This document shows, piece by piece, positions 42,332 to 51,936 of a stretch of 64,000 nucleotides of DNA; within the stretch, counting starts at the first letter, position 1; every line of letters begins with the position of its first letter. This DNA comes from Candidatus Nitrosopelagicus sp. (GTDB taxonomy: Archaea > Thermoproteota > Nitrososphaeria > Nitrososphaerales > Nitrosopumilaceae), in contig JAOJYB010000002.1 of NCBI GenBank assembly GCA_028242535.1, forward strand, positions 62,001-126,000. Direction: 5' to 3'. Both the position numbers and the translations under genes were made by a program. The notes below the pieces were generated by a model. It had not been told where the DNA came from. It saw only the letters and a list, made by a program, of their open reading frames with translations, and did no database searches.

Positions 42332-43935
42332 CTATTCCTCTTTGCCTCTGTCCTTTTTTCAGACTCAAATCTTTCTAATTCGTATTTATTCATGTCAACA
42401 AATTTGATTATCTTGCTTAACGTTGGATGTTTTTTATTAATTGCTTGATACATTTTCTGTGCTACAATTCTGTAATCTTGATGCCCTTGTGGCACAGTAC
42501 GTAACTCAATCATGTGAACTGCTTCTCTTAAATTCATTTTCATCATATATGGATAGTTATATGCAAAATTAACAACATATTGTGCTTCCTCTGGAAATTT
42601 TTTTCTAATCTTGTTGAATATGATGTTTGTATTATTCATACATTCTTTGAATTCTTTTTGAATCCCAAGATCCTTTATTTCTTGAGGAACATCAAACCCA
42701 TGAAATGTTGTAAGTAATTGTCTCTCTAATGTTAATGCCCTATGTCTATGAAAGTCTCTAAACATTCCAAAATTTGTGACTAAATCAAACGTATACTCTG
42801 TCATTTCAAATGCACGTGATGGTCTATGTCTTCTATTTTTTCGAATATTTGACATTTCAGAAATAATTTTCTTTTTCTTGGCCATGCCCATTTTTCTTAT
42901 TTGTTGTAAAATTTTCTCAAATGAAATTCCTGGTGATTGTTCATAAATTATTGCAGATATTACACTGTTGATTGCTCTTTCTTCACTTCCAATTTCTACT
43001 AATTTTACTACTTTTCCTCTACTTGATGTGCCTGAAATAGAAGATTTTGCTACATTTTGTGCAGATTTTTTTATCTGATTTAGATAATTCTGTAAGATTT
43101 TACCGTATTTGTCATCTGATCTTCTTACAAATGATTTGATTGTGGTATCAAGTTCATTTTTTATTTGAGATGATAAATTATTCTCTTCTTTTAATTTGGA
43201 TGCAAACAATATTGATAATAGATATTCAAATGCCCTTCCATTTCCAGTAATTCCGACATTTGTTAGTGTTGATGCAGGAAGTAAACTTCTTAATGCATCA
43301 AGTGCTTTTGCTTTTGTTGCAGCATTGTATATTCTAATTGAAGATTTTATAATCACATCATCATTAATTGCATTGAATTTTTTTTCTTTACCATCTCTAT
43401 CTCTAAATTTATAATTATTAATTGAATCCCTTTCTCTAATTAGTTTTAGCATAGGTTCTATATTGTTAGAATATATCTTAAAATCTAAATTACATGAATC
43501 AATATATTCATCAGCAAATCTTGATTTCATTATTGTTGGTTCATAGAGAAATTTGTATTTTCCTCTAATTTTTTTATCCCATGATACATATCTTGATGAT
43601 TTTTCTAAATATGAAAATCCAATTCTTCTATCTTCAATTTTTTTAACTGCAATATTTGAAAGTCCTTCCACTGCAATTTGTGCAATACCTAACTCTGCAA
43701 CTGAATCATCACCATATTCTAACAAAACTTTATCGTAAAACTCTTCCCCACGATTTTTATTTTTTAGAAATTCATCTAAGAAAATTTTTCTCATACTTTT
43801 GTTTGTTCTACTATATCGTGACATCAATGCCCCACGATCAACTTGCCTTGGTGTGATTACTGCAAAGACATTTTTATCTGAATTCGAAAAATGTTTTTCT
43901 AAAATTCTTCTCTCGTTGGCTGAAAATTCTGGCAA
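42328..43935 (-). CDS. Tandem ThyX-like protein
   Basis: 535 residues containing two ThyX-type (flavin-dependent thymidylate synthase) domains. First domain about 20-270: [20 protein letters not shown] and the end of the signature as [15 protein letters not shown] (102-116). Second domain about 290-520: [37 protein letters not shown] (near 388-402) and [20 protein letters not shown]. The single-domain signature RHRxxSxNExSxRY is split: the RHR part is kept in the second domain and the ExSxRY part in the first. It could still make dTMP, as a fused heterodimer, or do something else. Confidence 0.8.
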   Translation of the reverse strand: MPEFSANERRILEKHFSNSDKNVFAVITPRQVDRGALMSRYSRTNKSMRKIFLDEFLKNKNRGEEFYDKVLLEYGDDSVAELGIAQIAVEGLSNIAVKKIEDRRIGFSYLEKSSRYVSWDKKIRGKYKFLYEPTIMKSRFADEYIDSCNLDFKIYSNNIEPMLKLIRERDSINNYKFRDRDGKEKKFNAINDDVIIKSSIRIYNAATKAKALDALRSLLPASTLTNVGITGNGRAFEYLLSILFASKLKEENNLSSQIKNELDTTIKSFVRRSDDKYGKILQNYLNQIKKSAQNVAKSSISGTSSRGKVVKLVEIGSEERAINSVISAIIYEQSPGISFEKILQQIRKMGMAKKKKIISEMSNIRKNRRHRPSRAFEMTEYTFDLVTNFGMFRDFHRHRALTLERQLLTTFHGFDVPQEIKDLGIQKEFKECMNNTNIIFNKIRKKFPEEAQYVVNFAYNYPYMMKMNLREAVHMIELRTVPQGHQDYRIVAQKMYQAINKKHPTLSKIIKFVDMNKYELERFESEKRTEAKRNR

Positions 43936-43965
43936 TAATATTATTTCCTGTGATTGGTTTTATCT

Positions 43966-44277
43966 TTATCTTCTGCCAATCTGAATTAGATCGGGTGACT
44001 TTGTTGGAAGATCAGTTCCATTTTGTTGACCTTTTGCTTGCCATCTTGTTAAAACTTCACGGAATGCTTTTTCCATATCTTCATCTTCAATATACATCAA
44101 AGTTGTCACCCATCTCCCTTTAACGCTCTTTTCATTTCCAACCGGTCCACCAAGTGACTTCATCCAAAATTTAGATGGAAGAACTTTCAATGAATCATTA
44201 TTTGGTTCATCTCTTAATTTTTCCCAATATTCTGACACAAATTTTAGAATCTGACCTAATTCTTCTTTATCAATCAT
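43966..44277 (-). CDS. Hypothetical protein
   Basis: 103 residues: helical N-terminus (MIDKEELGQILKFVSEYWEK), then a domain with FWMKSLGGPVGNEKSVKGRW. No recognised motif. It sits upstream of the ThyX-like gene on the same strand with a 30-base gap. Confidence 0.6.
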   Translation of the reverse strand: MIDKEELGQILKFVSEYWEKLRDEPNNDSLKVLPSKFWMKSLGGPVGNEKSVKGRWVTTLMYIEDEDMEKAFREVLTRWQAKGQQNGTDLPTKSPDLIQIGRR

Positions 44278-44409
44278 AATACTTTCTCGTTAAATTCTAA
44301 TAATAAAATTGCTCTTAGTCATGAATCTCTAATTTAGTTAATTTCTTTCTACCAAAATTGTCAACCTTGTTAACACTTGGTCGGTTATATCGATCTGTCA
44401 ATTCCAGTC

Positions 44410-45219
44410 ATGAACAACTCTGAAGTTGAGATTATTGGTAAACCCGTAAAAGACATGTACGGTGCACCAATGGGCAAAATTTTAGGTACCTCCACAGATG
44501 TTGATGGTTCTATACAGACAGTCGGCATCAATTGTGGTTCTGAAGGACTAAAACAAATTGCTTTTGATCAACTCGTAGTTCAATCTGAAGTAGTAATTTT
44601 CATCCCTAAGTGGAGATTGGATTCACAACGTTTACTAAAACAAAAAGAACTTGTAATCCGACGTCTTAACGCATTGATGGAAATTGTCTCTGACAACGAC
44701 AGCATGAAGTCTGATGCAGAAATAATTCATGAAAAGTACAACACAAAATTAATGACACTCCAACGTACTGAATATGAAATTAACTCTGAGTTAGATAATA
44801 GAGTCGTCGAAATTGAAGAACAGGAAAAATCTGTCAAAGTTCTTTTGTTTGACGCAAAAGTTCAATTCAAAAGTAACGAAATTTCTCAGGAGACCTTCGA
44901 TCATGTACAAAAAGAAACAGACGAAATGCTTCAGCACATGAAACATGAGAAAGATGAGATTGCTAAAGTTAAATCCAGACTAGCAAATCTCTCACTCGAA
45001 GATATGATTCCAAAGGTATCACAATCTTCGGTGATGCCAGGAACCTATCTAAAAGAACCTTCTGAATACAGTTCAAATGAAACTCGCTTACCGGAGCCTC
45101 CTTGCTCTGAACCTTCATCAGAAGAGTCATCTAAAACTCAGATGATGACAATTCCTTCACAAAACGATGCTCCAGCAGCACTTGAATCTGACTGGATTAA
45201 AAGAATGAATTCACAATAA
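44410..45219 (+). CDS. cdvA: CdvA, cell division protein A
   Basis: ESCRT-linked division protein that marks the division site and recruits CdvB. 269 residues from ATG 44410 (MNNSEVEIIGKPVKDMYGAP), with a ttatat element 23 bases upstream; a TTG at 44377 would add 11 residues. PRC-barrel at about 5-75, coiled coil from about 80 to 205 (QKELVIRRLNALMEIVSDND, QRTEYEINSELDNRVVEIEE), then a Pro/Ser-rich tail ending in ALESDWIKRMNSQ, possibly the CdvB-binding peptide. CdvA stands apart from cdvB and cdvC in Thaumarchaeota, as here. A member of the Nitrososphaerota/Crenarchaeota-type division set; not found in Euryarchaeota. Confidence 0.92.
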   Translation: MNNSEVEIIGKPVKDMYGAPMGKILGTSTDVDGSIQTVGINCGSEGLKQIAFDQLVVQSEVVIFIPKWRLDSQRLLKQKELVIRRLNALMEIVSDNDSMKSDAEIIHEKYNTKLMTLQRTEYEINSELDNRVVEIEEQEKSVKVLLFDAKVQFKSNEISQETFDHVQKETDEMLQHMKHEKDEIAKVKSRLANLSLEDMIPKVSQSSVMPGTYLKEPSEYSSNETRLPEPPCSEPSSEESSKTQMMTIPSQNDAPAALESDWIKRMNSQ

Positions 45220-45258
45220 TTCGTTTAACTTTTTAAAATCATAATATAACAAGTATTA

Positions 45259-47181
45259 TTGCACTCTGAGAAATTTGAGATTGGATTAGGAAATAATGAT
45301 TCTTCAATAAGGGAATCTGCAAAGAAAGACTATCTGTCATTTTGGGATGAATGTGCAAAATCATTGTCTTGGTTTGAACCGTGGAGCAAAACTCTACAAT
45401 GGAATCCTCCTTTTGCAAAATGGTTTGTTGGTGGAAAACTCAATGCATCATACAATGCCTTAGACGTACACCAAAAATCAAAATCTGATAAAACTGCTAT
45501 TTTATGGGAAGGTGAAGATGGGACTGATAGAAAAATTACATACGGAGAAATGTTCGAACAAGTCAAAAAACTTGCCAATGTTTTGAAATCATTAGGCGTC
45601 AAAAAGGGAGATCGTGTAACAATCTATCTTCCTATGATTCCTGAACTACCAATTTCCATGCTTGCATGTGCACGAATTGGAGCAGTTCATACGGTTGTAT
45701 TCTCTGGATTTAGTGCAAATTCTCTTTCAGATCGAGTTGAAGATTCACAATCAAAGATCATAATTACTGCTGATGGTGGATACAGAAAAGGAAAAATTAT
45801 CAATCTCAAAGAAATTGTTGATGAATCTGCATCTTCTATTCAATTTGTAAAAAATGTAATTGTTTATCAAAGAACTGGTCAAGAGATCCAAATTAACGAA
45901 AAAGATTTGATGTGGTCTGATGTAATGGATACTTCTTCAGATGTTTGTGATGCCGAAAAACTCGACAGTAATGATTCGTTGTATATCTTGTATACTTCTG
46001 GAACTACTGGAAAACCAAAAGGTGTGTTACATGGAATTGGTGGTTATCTGACTCATGTTTATTCAACATACAAATGGGCATTTGACATAAAAGACCATGA
46101 TGTTTATTTTTGTACCGCTGATATTGGATGGGTTACTGGTCACAGCTATGTAGTTTATGGTCCATTGTTACATGGAGCAACACAGGTAATGTATGAAGGT
46201 GCACCTGATCATCCAAACTCTTCTAGAATGTGGGATATAATCCAAAAATACAATGTCACAATTTTCTACACAACCCCTACTGCACTCCGCATGTTAATGA
46301 AATTTGGAGATGACATTCCAAACTCATTTGATCTTTCAACTTTACGTTTGCTTGGAACTGTTGGTGAACCAATAAACCCTCAAGTTTGGAAATGGTATTT
46401 TGATGTGATTGGAAAAAAGAAATGTCCAATCATTGATACATGGTGGCAAACAGAAACTGGTGGCATACTAATCAGTCCTCTTCCTGGCATTGAAACTATT
46501 CCATTAAAACCTGGTTCTGCAACATTACCTATTCCTGGTCTTGATATTTCTGTTGTTGATGAATCTGGAAATGAAGTAGAAGCAGAAACAAAAGGCTCAC
46601 TAATAATTAAAAATCCTTGGCCTGGAATGCTTCTTGGATTATGGAAGAATATGGAAAAATACAAAAACGTCTATTGGTCAAAATTTGAATCACTATATTA
46701 TCCTGGAGATTATGCAATCAAAGATTCTGATGGATATTTGTGGCTTCTAGGTCGTTCTGATGATGTATTGAAAGTCGCCGGTCATAGAATTGGTACTGCA
46801 GAATTAGAAAGCAGTATTATATCACATAATGATGTGGCAGAATCTGCAGTGTGTGGAATCCCTGATGATGTGAAAGGTGAATCAATAATTGCCTTTGTTG
46901 TCTTGAAAGAAAATGTTCATACCTCTGATGACACTCTTCGTTCTGAACTACGTGATACAATTAGAACTCAAATTGGTCCTATTGCAACCCCAAGTCAATT
47001 TTACGTAGTTAGTAAATTACCAAAAACTCGCAGTGGAAAAATTATGAGACGTCTTCTCAAATCGATTGCGAACAATGAAACCATTGGTGATGTTAGTACT
47101 CTTGAAGATGGTACTGTGGTGAGTGAAATTCAATCGACATTTAATGAATTACAAAAAAACATACAAAATCAAAAGAACTAA
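45259..47181 (+). CDS. acs: AMP-forming acyl-CoA synthetase (acetyl-CoA synthetase type)
   Basis: 640 residues. TTG start with TATA ttttaaaatc about 24 bases upstream. Adenylation motifs YTSGTTGKPKGVLHG, YTTPTALRMLMKFG, DTWWQTETGG and YPGDYAIKDSDGYLWLLGRS DD-type core (read as separate segments), and the lysine of RSGKIMRRLLK. Members activate acetate, propionate or 3-hydroxypropionate. The known thaumarchaeal 3-HP/4-HB CoA ligases are ADP-forming, so this AMP-forming enzyme likely acts on acetate or propionate. Confidence 0.93.
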   Translation: MHSEKFEIGLGNNDSSIRESAKKDYLSFWDECAKSLSWFEPWSKTLQWNPPFAKWFVGGKLNASYNALDVHQKSKSDKTAILWEGEDGTDRKITYGEMFEQVKKLANVLKSLGVKKGDRVTIYLPMIPELPISMLACARIGAVHTVVFSGFSANSLSDRVEDSQSKIIITADGGYRKGKIINLKEIVDESASSIQFVKNVIVYQRTGQEIQINEKDLMWSDVMDTSSDVCDAEKLDSNDSLYILYTSGTTGKPKGVLHGIGGYLTHVYSTYKWAFDIKDHDVYFCTADIGWVTGHSYVVYGPLLHGATQVMYEGAPDHPNSSRMWDIIQKYNVTIFYTTPTALRMLMKFGDDIPNSFDLSTLRLLGTVGEPINPQVWKWYFDVIGKKKCPIIDTWWQTETGGILISPLPGIETIPLKPGSATLPIPGLDISVVDESGNEVEAETKGSLIIKNPWPGMLLGLWKNMEKYKNVYWSKFESLYYPGDYAIKDSDGYLWLLGRSDDVLKVAGHRIGTAELESSIISHNDVAESAVCGIPDDVKGESIIAFVVLKENVHTSDDTLRSELRDTIRTQIGPIATPSQFYVVSKLPKTRSGKIMRRLLKSIANNETIGDVSTLEDGTVVSEIQSTFNELQKNIQNQKN

Positions 47182-47352
47182 TTAGAAATCATCTAATGTT
47201 GCTTCTTCATCTTCATCTAATGCAACATTTGTTTGGAATCCTGCCCAGACTATTGCAATTGCTTCAGAATTTACTGATATTCCTTGTTCTTTACAAAAAT
47301 TAATGAAATTTCTACATTCACCATAAACATCCACCTCTTCTTCGAAACTCAT
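47182..47352 (-). CDS. Acidic 56-residue hypothetical protein
   Basis: MSFEEEVDVYGECRNFINFC then KEQGISVNSEAIAIVWAGFQ and TNVALDEDEEATLDDF. Two Cys, acidic C-terminus. A continuous frame abutting the acs stop codon. No family recognised. The strongly acidic ends and short globular core make coding plausible. Confidence 0.5.
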   Translation of the reverse strand: MSFEEEVDVYGECRNFINFCKEQGISVNSEAIAIVWAGFQTNVALDEDEEATLDDF

Positions 47353-47376
47353 AAATTTTCACAATGGCAAGGGTAG

Positions 47377-47607
47377 TTAATCTTTTTCATCATTTATTTC
47401 CTTATCTATGGATTCTACATCATTACTCATTTGAGGAATTACATCTCGAAGGTTTTCCATTGCACTTTTTATTTTCAAGACTGTGACTGATGCATTAGTT
47501 TTTTCTTGATCATAACTATGGCAAAACTTATCAATTCTTTCTAGTATGCCTTCTAATCTCTTGATATTCAATAACAAATCATGCTTGATTTGCTCATTTT
47601 CTGCCAT
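47377..47607 (-). CDS. Hypothetical small helical protein
   Basis: 76 residues, charged and helical (KHDLLLNIKRLEGILERIDK, then VLKIKSAMENLRDVIPQMSN), possibly a short coiled coil. No family recognised. Preceded by a 306-base gap that holds the hairpin described next. Confidence 0.6.
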   Translation of the reverse strand: MAENEQIKHDLLLNIKRLEGILERIDKFCHSYDQEKTNASVTVLKIKSAMENLRDVIPQMSNDVESIDKEINDEKD

Positions 47608-47819
47608 AGATTTTGTTTAATGTTAGTTGATTTATAGTTTAGAAATTGGCACTCAGCAAGTCCATCAACACGAGATGGAATGTTTGGTATTCAATATATT
47701 CCCAAACTGGCCAACTAATCCCTGTAAATTATCCTATGTAATAAAACTAATCAAGAAGAAATGATCCTCTTTAGAATCTTATCTTTAGTTTAGTTTTTAT
47801 TTTTGTATTCTACAGGATA

Positions 47820-47899
47820 GTTGAGGGGGATAATATCTAGAATCCCAGTGTTTGACGAACACATCAGTGTTTGTATCGGCTTCGATTATCCTTCTCAAT
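47820..47899 (+). ncRNA. Possible small structured RNA in a 306-base gap
   Basis: In the gap 47608-47913 (no coding frame seen). ttgagggggataat (47821-47834) pairs with attatccttctcaa (47885-47898) as 14 continuous pairs including two G-U. Inside, acgaacac (47855-47862) pairs with gtgtttgt (47867-47874) around an atca tetraloop with one G-U. On the minus strand all three wobbles become C-A mismatches, so the structure favours plus-strand transcription. It does not fit tRNA, and no box C/D pair or ACA box is clear. Transcription is untested. Confidence 0.45.
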
Positions 47900-47913
47900 A
47901 TAATATCTGAAAT

Positions 47914-48939
47914 TTATGTAAACCATTGTTCTAATGTCTGACTTTTCTTCTCAAGACTCTTTTTTAATCGATTTAACGACGTTTCGACCCTGTCTTTTGA
48001 AAAGTCACGTTCTTCTGATAGATATTTGACAATCCCTTCATAGTCTGTTTCTCCAAATTCAATTTTATCTATTTTAGATACATCTGGCTCTAAGAAAATT
48101 TTTCTTATCTGATCAAATGGAATTTTATTTAATTGTTCTTGGATCTGAGGAATATCTTCTAGTCTTTTATGCTGTTTAATCATCTTCATTGCAGTCTTTG
48201 GTCCAACTCGCTCAAATCCATCTGGATTAAAATCTGTACCAATCAAAATCCCGACATCGACAAGTTCCTCCCTGTTTAATCCCATGTTGTCTAAATTTTT
48301 TTGATATTCAATTATTTCCGGCAAAACCTCGATGTATGAATTTCTATTTGGTAGTTTTCTTCTACCACTATTTGTGAAATTCCTAACTAATCTTTTAGCG
48401 CCAAATAAAATAGAGTCAAAGTCCTGACTTGCAGATGCATATGCATGTCCTGTTGTTGTTAGACTTGCAGCTGTCGCTTCTCCTTCAGACGGTGCTTGGA
48501 TATGTGGTATACCAAATAAATCAAGTAATTTCTTTGAATCTTCTACCATTCCATCTCTCATCGATGTAGTTTGTTGTGCAAACTTTCTTGCGTCTTCCAT
48601 ATTTCCTGAATGAATCGCTTTTTCATATTTCACTGTAGCTTCTTTTTTGATTTGCTTTCTTTTTTCAATCTCTGCCGATTTTAGAGAAGGTGGTTTCCCA
48701 TCAAACACATAGACTGGTTTAATTCCAATTGAAAGAAAATTTATGTTTCTAAACAAGAGTCCTGTGATATGACTTGTAACTCTTCCTTGAGAGTCTGTCA
48801 GATGAAGTCCCTCTGGACCTCTTATTATTGCTAAAAACTGATAGATTGCATTATACGCATCAATTGCAACAATTCTATTTGTAAAAGATTCAAGCTGTGT
48901 TTTATCTCTAACAAGTAATGGTTTAAGATCTAATCCCAT
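47914..48939 (-). CDS. fen: Flap endonuclease FEN-1
   Basis: Removes 5' flaps in Okazaki processing and repair. About 341 residues from ATG 48939 ([20 protein letters not shown]-terminal Gly2 as in the family); an ATG four codons earlier (48951) is less likely. The N and I regions carry the acidic sites [43 protein letters not shown] and the H2TH segment [14 protein letters not shown]. The C-terminus ends QTLEQWFT, a PIP box for the PCNA clamp. Lies head-to-head with the tRNA gene. Confidence 0.95.
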   Translation of the reverse strand: MGLDLKPLLVRDKTQLESFTNRIVAIDAYNAIYQFLAIIRGPEGLHLTDSQGRVTSHITGLLFRNINFLSIGIKPVYVFDGKPPSLKSAEIEKRKQIKKEATVKYEKAIHSGNMEDARKFAQQTTSMRDGMVEDSKKLLDLFGIPHIQAPSEGEATAASLTTTGHAYASASQDFDSILFGAKRLVRNFTNSGRRKLPNRNSYIEVLPEIIEYQKNLDNMGLNREELVDVGILIGTDFNPDGFERVGPKTAMKMIKQHKRLEDIPQIQEQLNKIPFDQIRKIFLEPDVSKIDKIEFGETDYEGIVKYLSEERDFSKDRVETSLNRLKKSLEKKSQTLEQWFT

Positions 48940-48981
48940 ACAATCATTCAATACTTACTGGTTTTTTTGTTTACTGATTCG

Positions 48982-48990
48982 ATTATTATA
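48982..48990 (+). promoter_or_regulatory. TATA box for tRNA-Ser
   Basis: attattata, centred about 25 bases before the tRNA 5' end at 49012. Confidence 0.6.
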
Positions 48991-49011
48991 CTAGAAATTC
49001 CTACTTTGCAT

Positions 49012-49111
49012 GTCGGGATAGCCAAGCTTGGTCCAAGGCGGACGCCTCGAAATCTCAAAACAGGATAGCGTCTGTGCATTGCACACGGGGGTTCAAATCC
49101 CTCTCCCGGCG
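49012..49111 (+). tRNA. tRNA-Ser(CGA) with a 15-nt intron
   Basis: Acceptor stem gtcggga pairs with tcccggc (one G-U). D-arm gccaagcttggtccaaggc, anticodon stem gacgc/gcgtc (49041-49045 with 49068-49072), anticodon CGA at 49048-49050. A long variable arm tgtgcattgcaca marks a class II tRNA; this, with CGA, gives Ser. T-arm ggggg-ttcaaat-ccctc. Discriminator G at 49111; CCA not encoded. Between position 37 (49051) and 38 (49067) lie 15 extra bases, in the canonical archaeal intron place. A T-run follows (tcttttttaaa). Confidence 0.95.
49052..49066 (+). other. tRNA-Ser intron (15 nt)
   Basis: atctcaaaacaggat, inserted between tRNA positions 37 and 38 next to the anticodon. Removal leaves a 7-base loop ctcgaaa. 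Substrate for the tRNA endonuclease at 16491. The boundary could shift by a base because of local repeats. Confidence 0.8.
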
Positions 49112-49146
49112 CCTCTTTTTTAAATACCGCTGAAATACATTGTAAC

Positions 49147-49578
49147 ATGGCTATATCCGTTAACAAAATCTTGGTCCCTCTTGATAATTCTAAAAATTCC
49201 TTTAGAGGATTATCATCTGCAATTTACTTTGCAAAAATGTGCAATGCCAAAATAATTGCAGTACATGCTGTATATGCCCCTCCAAAAGGTGATTTTGACA
49301 CTTCTGGTCATTTCAACAAAGATCATAAAAAACAAGTCAAATCTATGATGAAAATTGCAGAAAAACAATGTGAAAAGGCTGGAGTTGAATTTGTTCAAAA
49401 AATTATATATGGAAATCCTGGTTATGAACTTGCAAAATTTGCAAACTCATCAAAAAATAAAATTGATCTGGTTGTAATTGGTTCTCGAGGAAGAAGTTCT
49501 GCAAAAGAACTATTTTTTGGAAGTACGTCTCAATTTGTTCTGCACAAATCAAAACCTCCTGTCTTAGTGATAAAATAA
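49147..49578 (+). CDS. Universal stress protein (UspA family)
   Basis: 143 residues. Opening strand ILVPLDNSKNSFRGLSSAIY, and the ATP-binding end motif VIGSRGRSSAKELFFGSTSQ then KPPVLVIK (the G-2x-G-9x-G-S pattern). Cytosolic, often nucleotide-binding, role in stress. A preceding T-tract ends the tRNA. Confidence 0.92.
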   Translation: MAISVNKILVPLDNSKNSFRGLSSAIYFAKMCNAKIIAVHAVYAPPKGDFDTSGHFNKDHKKQVKSMMKIAEKQCEKAGVEFVQKIIYGNPGYELAKFANSSKNKIDLVVIGSRGRSSAKELFFGSTSQFVLHKSKPPVLVIK

Positions 49579-49579
49579 T

Positions 49580-49654
49580 CCACTAGTGGAAAAGAGAGGA
49601 AAAAAAGGTCCATCTCATTTTTTGCCAAAAAACGGCACTTTCACTGATGGACTT
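49580..49654 (+). other. Palindrome and nested hairpin between convergent genes
   Basis: In the 124-base gap between uspA and cysS. ccactagtgg (49580-49589) is a perfect 10-bp palindrome. aggtccatc (49606-49614) pairs with gatggactt (49646-49654), eight Watson-Crick pairs and one G-U, enclosing tgcc/ggca (49623-49626/49634-49637). Possible transcript end or small RNA; no T-run directly follows. Confidence 0.35.
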
Positions 49655-49702
49655 AGTCTATGTCAAAATCATTATTAAATATTGTCGATAAATTATTTTT
49701 GG

Positions 49703-51103
49703 CTATTTTTCAGCTTTGATTATTTCTTTTTTCATCCAAACAGTTCTATTTTTATGATCAATTAATGAAATTCCCATACTTGCAATCTCATCTCTAATTT
49801 TATCTGCCTCTTCAAATTGTTTTTGTTCTCTGAGATTTTCTCTTTTCTTAATTAGAGTAAACACCGATTTTATTTCTTCATCTGACACAGTTTGAATTTT
49901 TAATCCTAATATGTCGAGCATATATTCTAAAACTGGTAGCACTTTTTCAGACATATTCTTAGTAATTTTTTCTTCAGCAGCTAAACTATTGATACTTTTT
50001 ATCATATTAAAAAACACGGATAATGCAAGTGGAGTATTAAAATCATCATTTAATGCAGCATCAAATTTCACTCTTGAATCTCGTACTAATTCAGAAATAT
50101 CTTCTGAATCATTTGTATATTCTGATAGTCTTAATTCATAATAACATGTTTCAATTTGTCGTAATTTGATTAGATTTTCTTTCAGAAGGTCTTCTGTATA
50201 ATCAATTGGCTTTGAATAATGTCCTGAAACACAAAACAGTCTTGCAACATTTGGTCCCCATGAGTCTAGTACATGACTAATTGTTTTTACATTGCCTACT
50301 GATTTTGACATCTTTTCACCATTTATGGTAATCATTCCTGCATGCATCCAGATTTTTACAAATTTTTCATTGGTGAATGATTCTGATTGTGCGATTTCAT
50401 TCTCATGATGTGGAAAAATTAGATCACGACCTCCGCCATGTATCTCAAAGTTTTTGCCAAGATACTTGATACTCATTGCTGAACATTCTATGTGCCATCC
50501 CGGTCTGCCTTTGCCCCATGGGCTTTCCCAACATGGCTGTTCATCAGAAAATTTCCATAATGCAAAATCAAGTGGGCTTTCTTTTGATTCGTCGACTTGA
50601 ATTCTTGCTCCACTTTCAAGTTCATCTGTTTTTTTCTTTGATAGTTTGCCATAATCTAAAAATCTTGATACCCGAAAATATACTCCATTTTTTGATGTGT
50701 ATGCAGATTCTTTATCTACCAATTTTTGGATTAAATCTATCATATCTTCAATATGTTCTGTAGCTTTAGGATAATTTGTCGCTCTTTTGATGTTTAATCT
50801 ATCTGAATCTTCAAAATATGTCTGAATGTATTTACTTGATAGTCCGTTTGCAGACTCTCCTTGTTCTTTTGCTCTGCTGATAATTTTATCATCAACATCT
50901 GTAAAATTTTGAATAAATTCAACTAGTATGCTGTTTGCTTCAAGAAATTTTCTGAGTGTATCAAAAATTATGATAGTTCTTGCATGTCCTATATGTGATT
51001 GATCATATACTGTTACACCACAAAGGTAAATTCTAACTTTGTCTGAAAATTCCAATTCTTTTTTTGTGTTTGTTAGAGTATCAAGAATTCTAATTTGACT
51101 CAT
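49703..51103 (-). CDS. cysS: Cysteinyl-tRNA synthetase
   Basis: 466 residues, class I. Zn site CGVTVYDQSHIGHART with the HIGH motif; WHIECSAMSIKYLG; GGRDLIFPHHENE; KMSKS as GEKMSKSVGNV. C-terminal helical domain. Charges tRNA-Cys. nadE follows upstream with 8 bases between them on the same strand. Confidence 0.97.
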   Translation of the reverse strand: MSQIRILDTLTNTKKELEFSDKVRIYLCGVTVYDQSHIGHARTIIIFDTLRKFLEANSILVEFIQNFTDVDDKIISRAKEQGESANGLSSKYIQTYFEDSDRLNIKRATNYPKATEHIEDMIDLIQKLVDKESAYTSKNGVYFRVSRFLDYGKLSKKKTDELESGARIQVDESKESPLDFALWKFSDEQPCWESPWGKGRPGWHIECSAMSIKYLGKNFEIHGGGRDLIFPHHENEIAQSESFTNEKFVKIWMHAGMITINGEKMSKSVGNVKTISHVLDSWGPNVARLFCVSGHYSKPIDYTEDLLKENLIKLRQIETCYYELRLSEYTNDSEDISELVRDSRVKFDAALNDDFNTPLALSVFFNMIKSINSLAAEEKITKNMSEKVLPVLEYMLDILGLKIQTVSDEEIKSVFTLIKKRENLREQKQFEEADKIRDEIASMGISLIDHKNRTVWMKKEIIKAEK

Positions 51104-51111
51104 ATGTTTTT

Positions 51112-51897
51112 CTAAAGTATCTCTGATGTTATTCGTTTGTGTTTGCTTTTTTTGTACAGTTGGTAGATTTTCTGCACTTTTTCCTCACTAATTTTTGTTG
51201 ACTTGCTTATTTCATCAATAGGAAACTTCAACTCCAAAATAGAATACAGTATAATATCAATTTCTTCATACGTTGCACCAATCTCATGTTCTGCTTCATG
51301 ATTTGGCCATAAGTGAGGGCTACTTTTTTTCTCTATAATTGAGTTAGAAATATCTAGATGCCGTGCCATCTCTCGAATTTGTGTTTTGTATAGTGACGCA
51401 ATTGGTAACACATCTGCCGCTCCATCTCCAAATTTTGTGAAGTATCCAATACTGAATTCACTTTTGTCACTAGACCCCAAAACTAGTAAATTCTTTGCAT
51501 TTCCATAATAATACAAAATATTCATTCTGATTCGTGCTCGTAGGTTTCCTAACGCTTTGTCGTTTGGCTCTAAAACTTTACTGTACTCTTTATGAATTAA
51601 ATTAATATCTAATAATTTGTAATTAATTCCCAATTTATCTACAATTTGTATTGCATCATTTGTTTCAGATTCTGGTGAAATCTTTGAGTCAGGCATTATT
51701 ATTGTAAGTGTCTTATCTTTTATTGCATTATTACAAAGATATGCTATCACCGCAGAATCAATTCCTCCGCTTAAGCCAAAGATTACTCCATCAGTCTTAG
51801 TTTCCAAAATTTTTTTTTCGATTTTATTTTGAATTCTGTTAATTTCATCTTCATATTTGACGCCATTAACTATGTCTTCAAGAATGTCTTGATTCAC
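51112..51897 (-). CDS. nadE: NH3-dependent NAD+ synthetase
   Basis: 261 residues. ATP-PPi motif GVIFGLSGGIDSAVIAYLC; ITEKT-type binding replaced by SSDKSEFSIGYFTKFGDGAA; ASLYKTQIREMARHL; SSPHLWPNHEAEHEIGATYE. No glutaminase domain, so it uses free ammonia, which suits an ammonia oxidiser. Makes NAD from deamido-NAD. In an operon with cysS. Confidence 0.95.
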   Translation of the reverse strand: MNQDILEDIVNGVKYEDEINRIQNKIEKKILETKTDGVIFGLSGGIDSAVIAYLCNNAIKDKTLTIIMPDSKISPESETNDAIQIVDKLGINYKLLDINLIHKEYSKVLEPNDKALGNLRARIRMNILYYYGNAKNLLVLGSSDKSEFSIGYFTKFGDGAADVLPIASLYKTQIREMARHLDISNSIIEKKSSPHLWPNHEAEHEIGATYEEIDIILYSILELKFPIDEISKSTKISEEKVQKIYQLYKKSKHKRITSEIL

Positions 51898-51936
51898 AGA
51901 TTCTTCTTAAAACAATCTCATAAAAAGTCTACCAGA

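Noticed and set aside
47821-47898. tRNA reading of the hairpin in the 47.6-47.9 kb gap
   Set aside because: A T-loop-like ttcgatt is present, but it has no stable T stem, D-arm GG or anticodon arm.
48948-49166. 72-residue open frame on the minus strand
   Set aside because: It is the antisense of the tRNA-Ser gene; composition and start are non-family.
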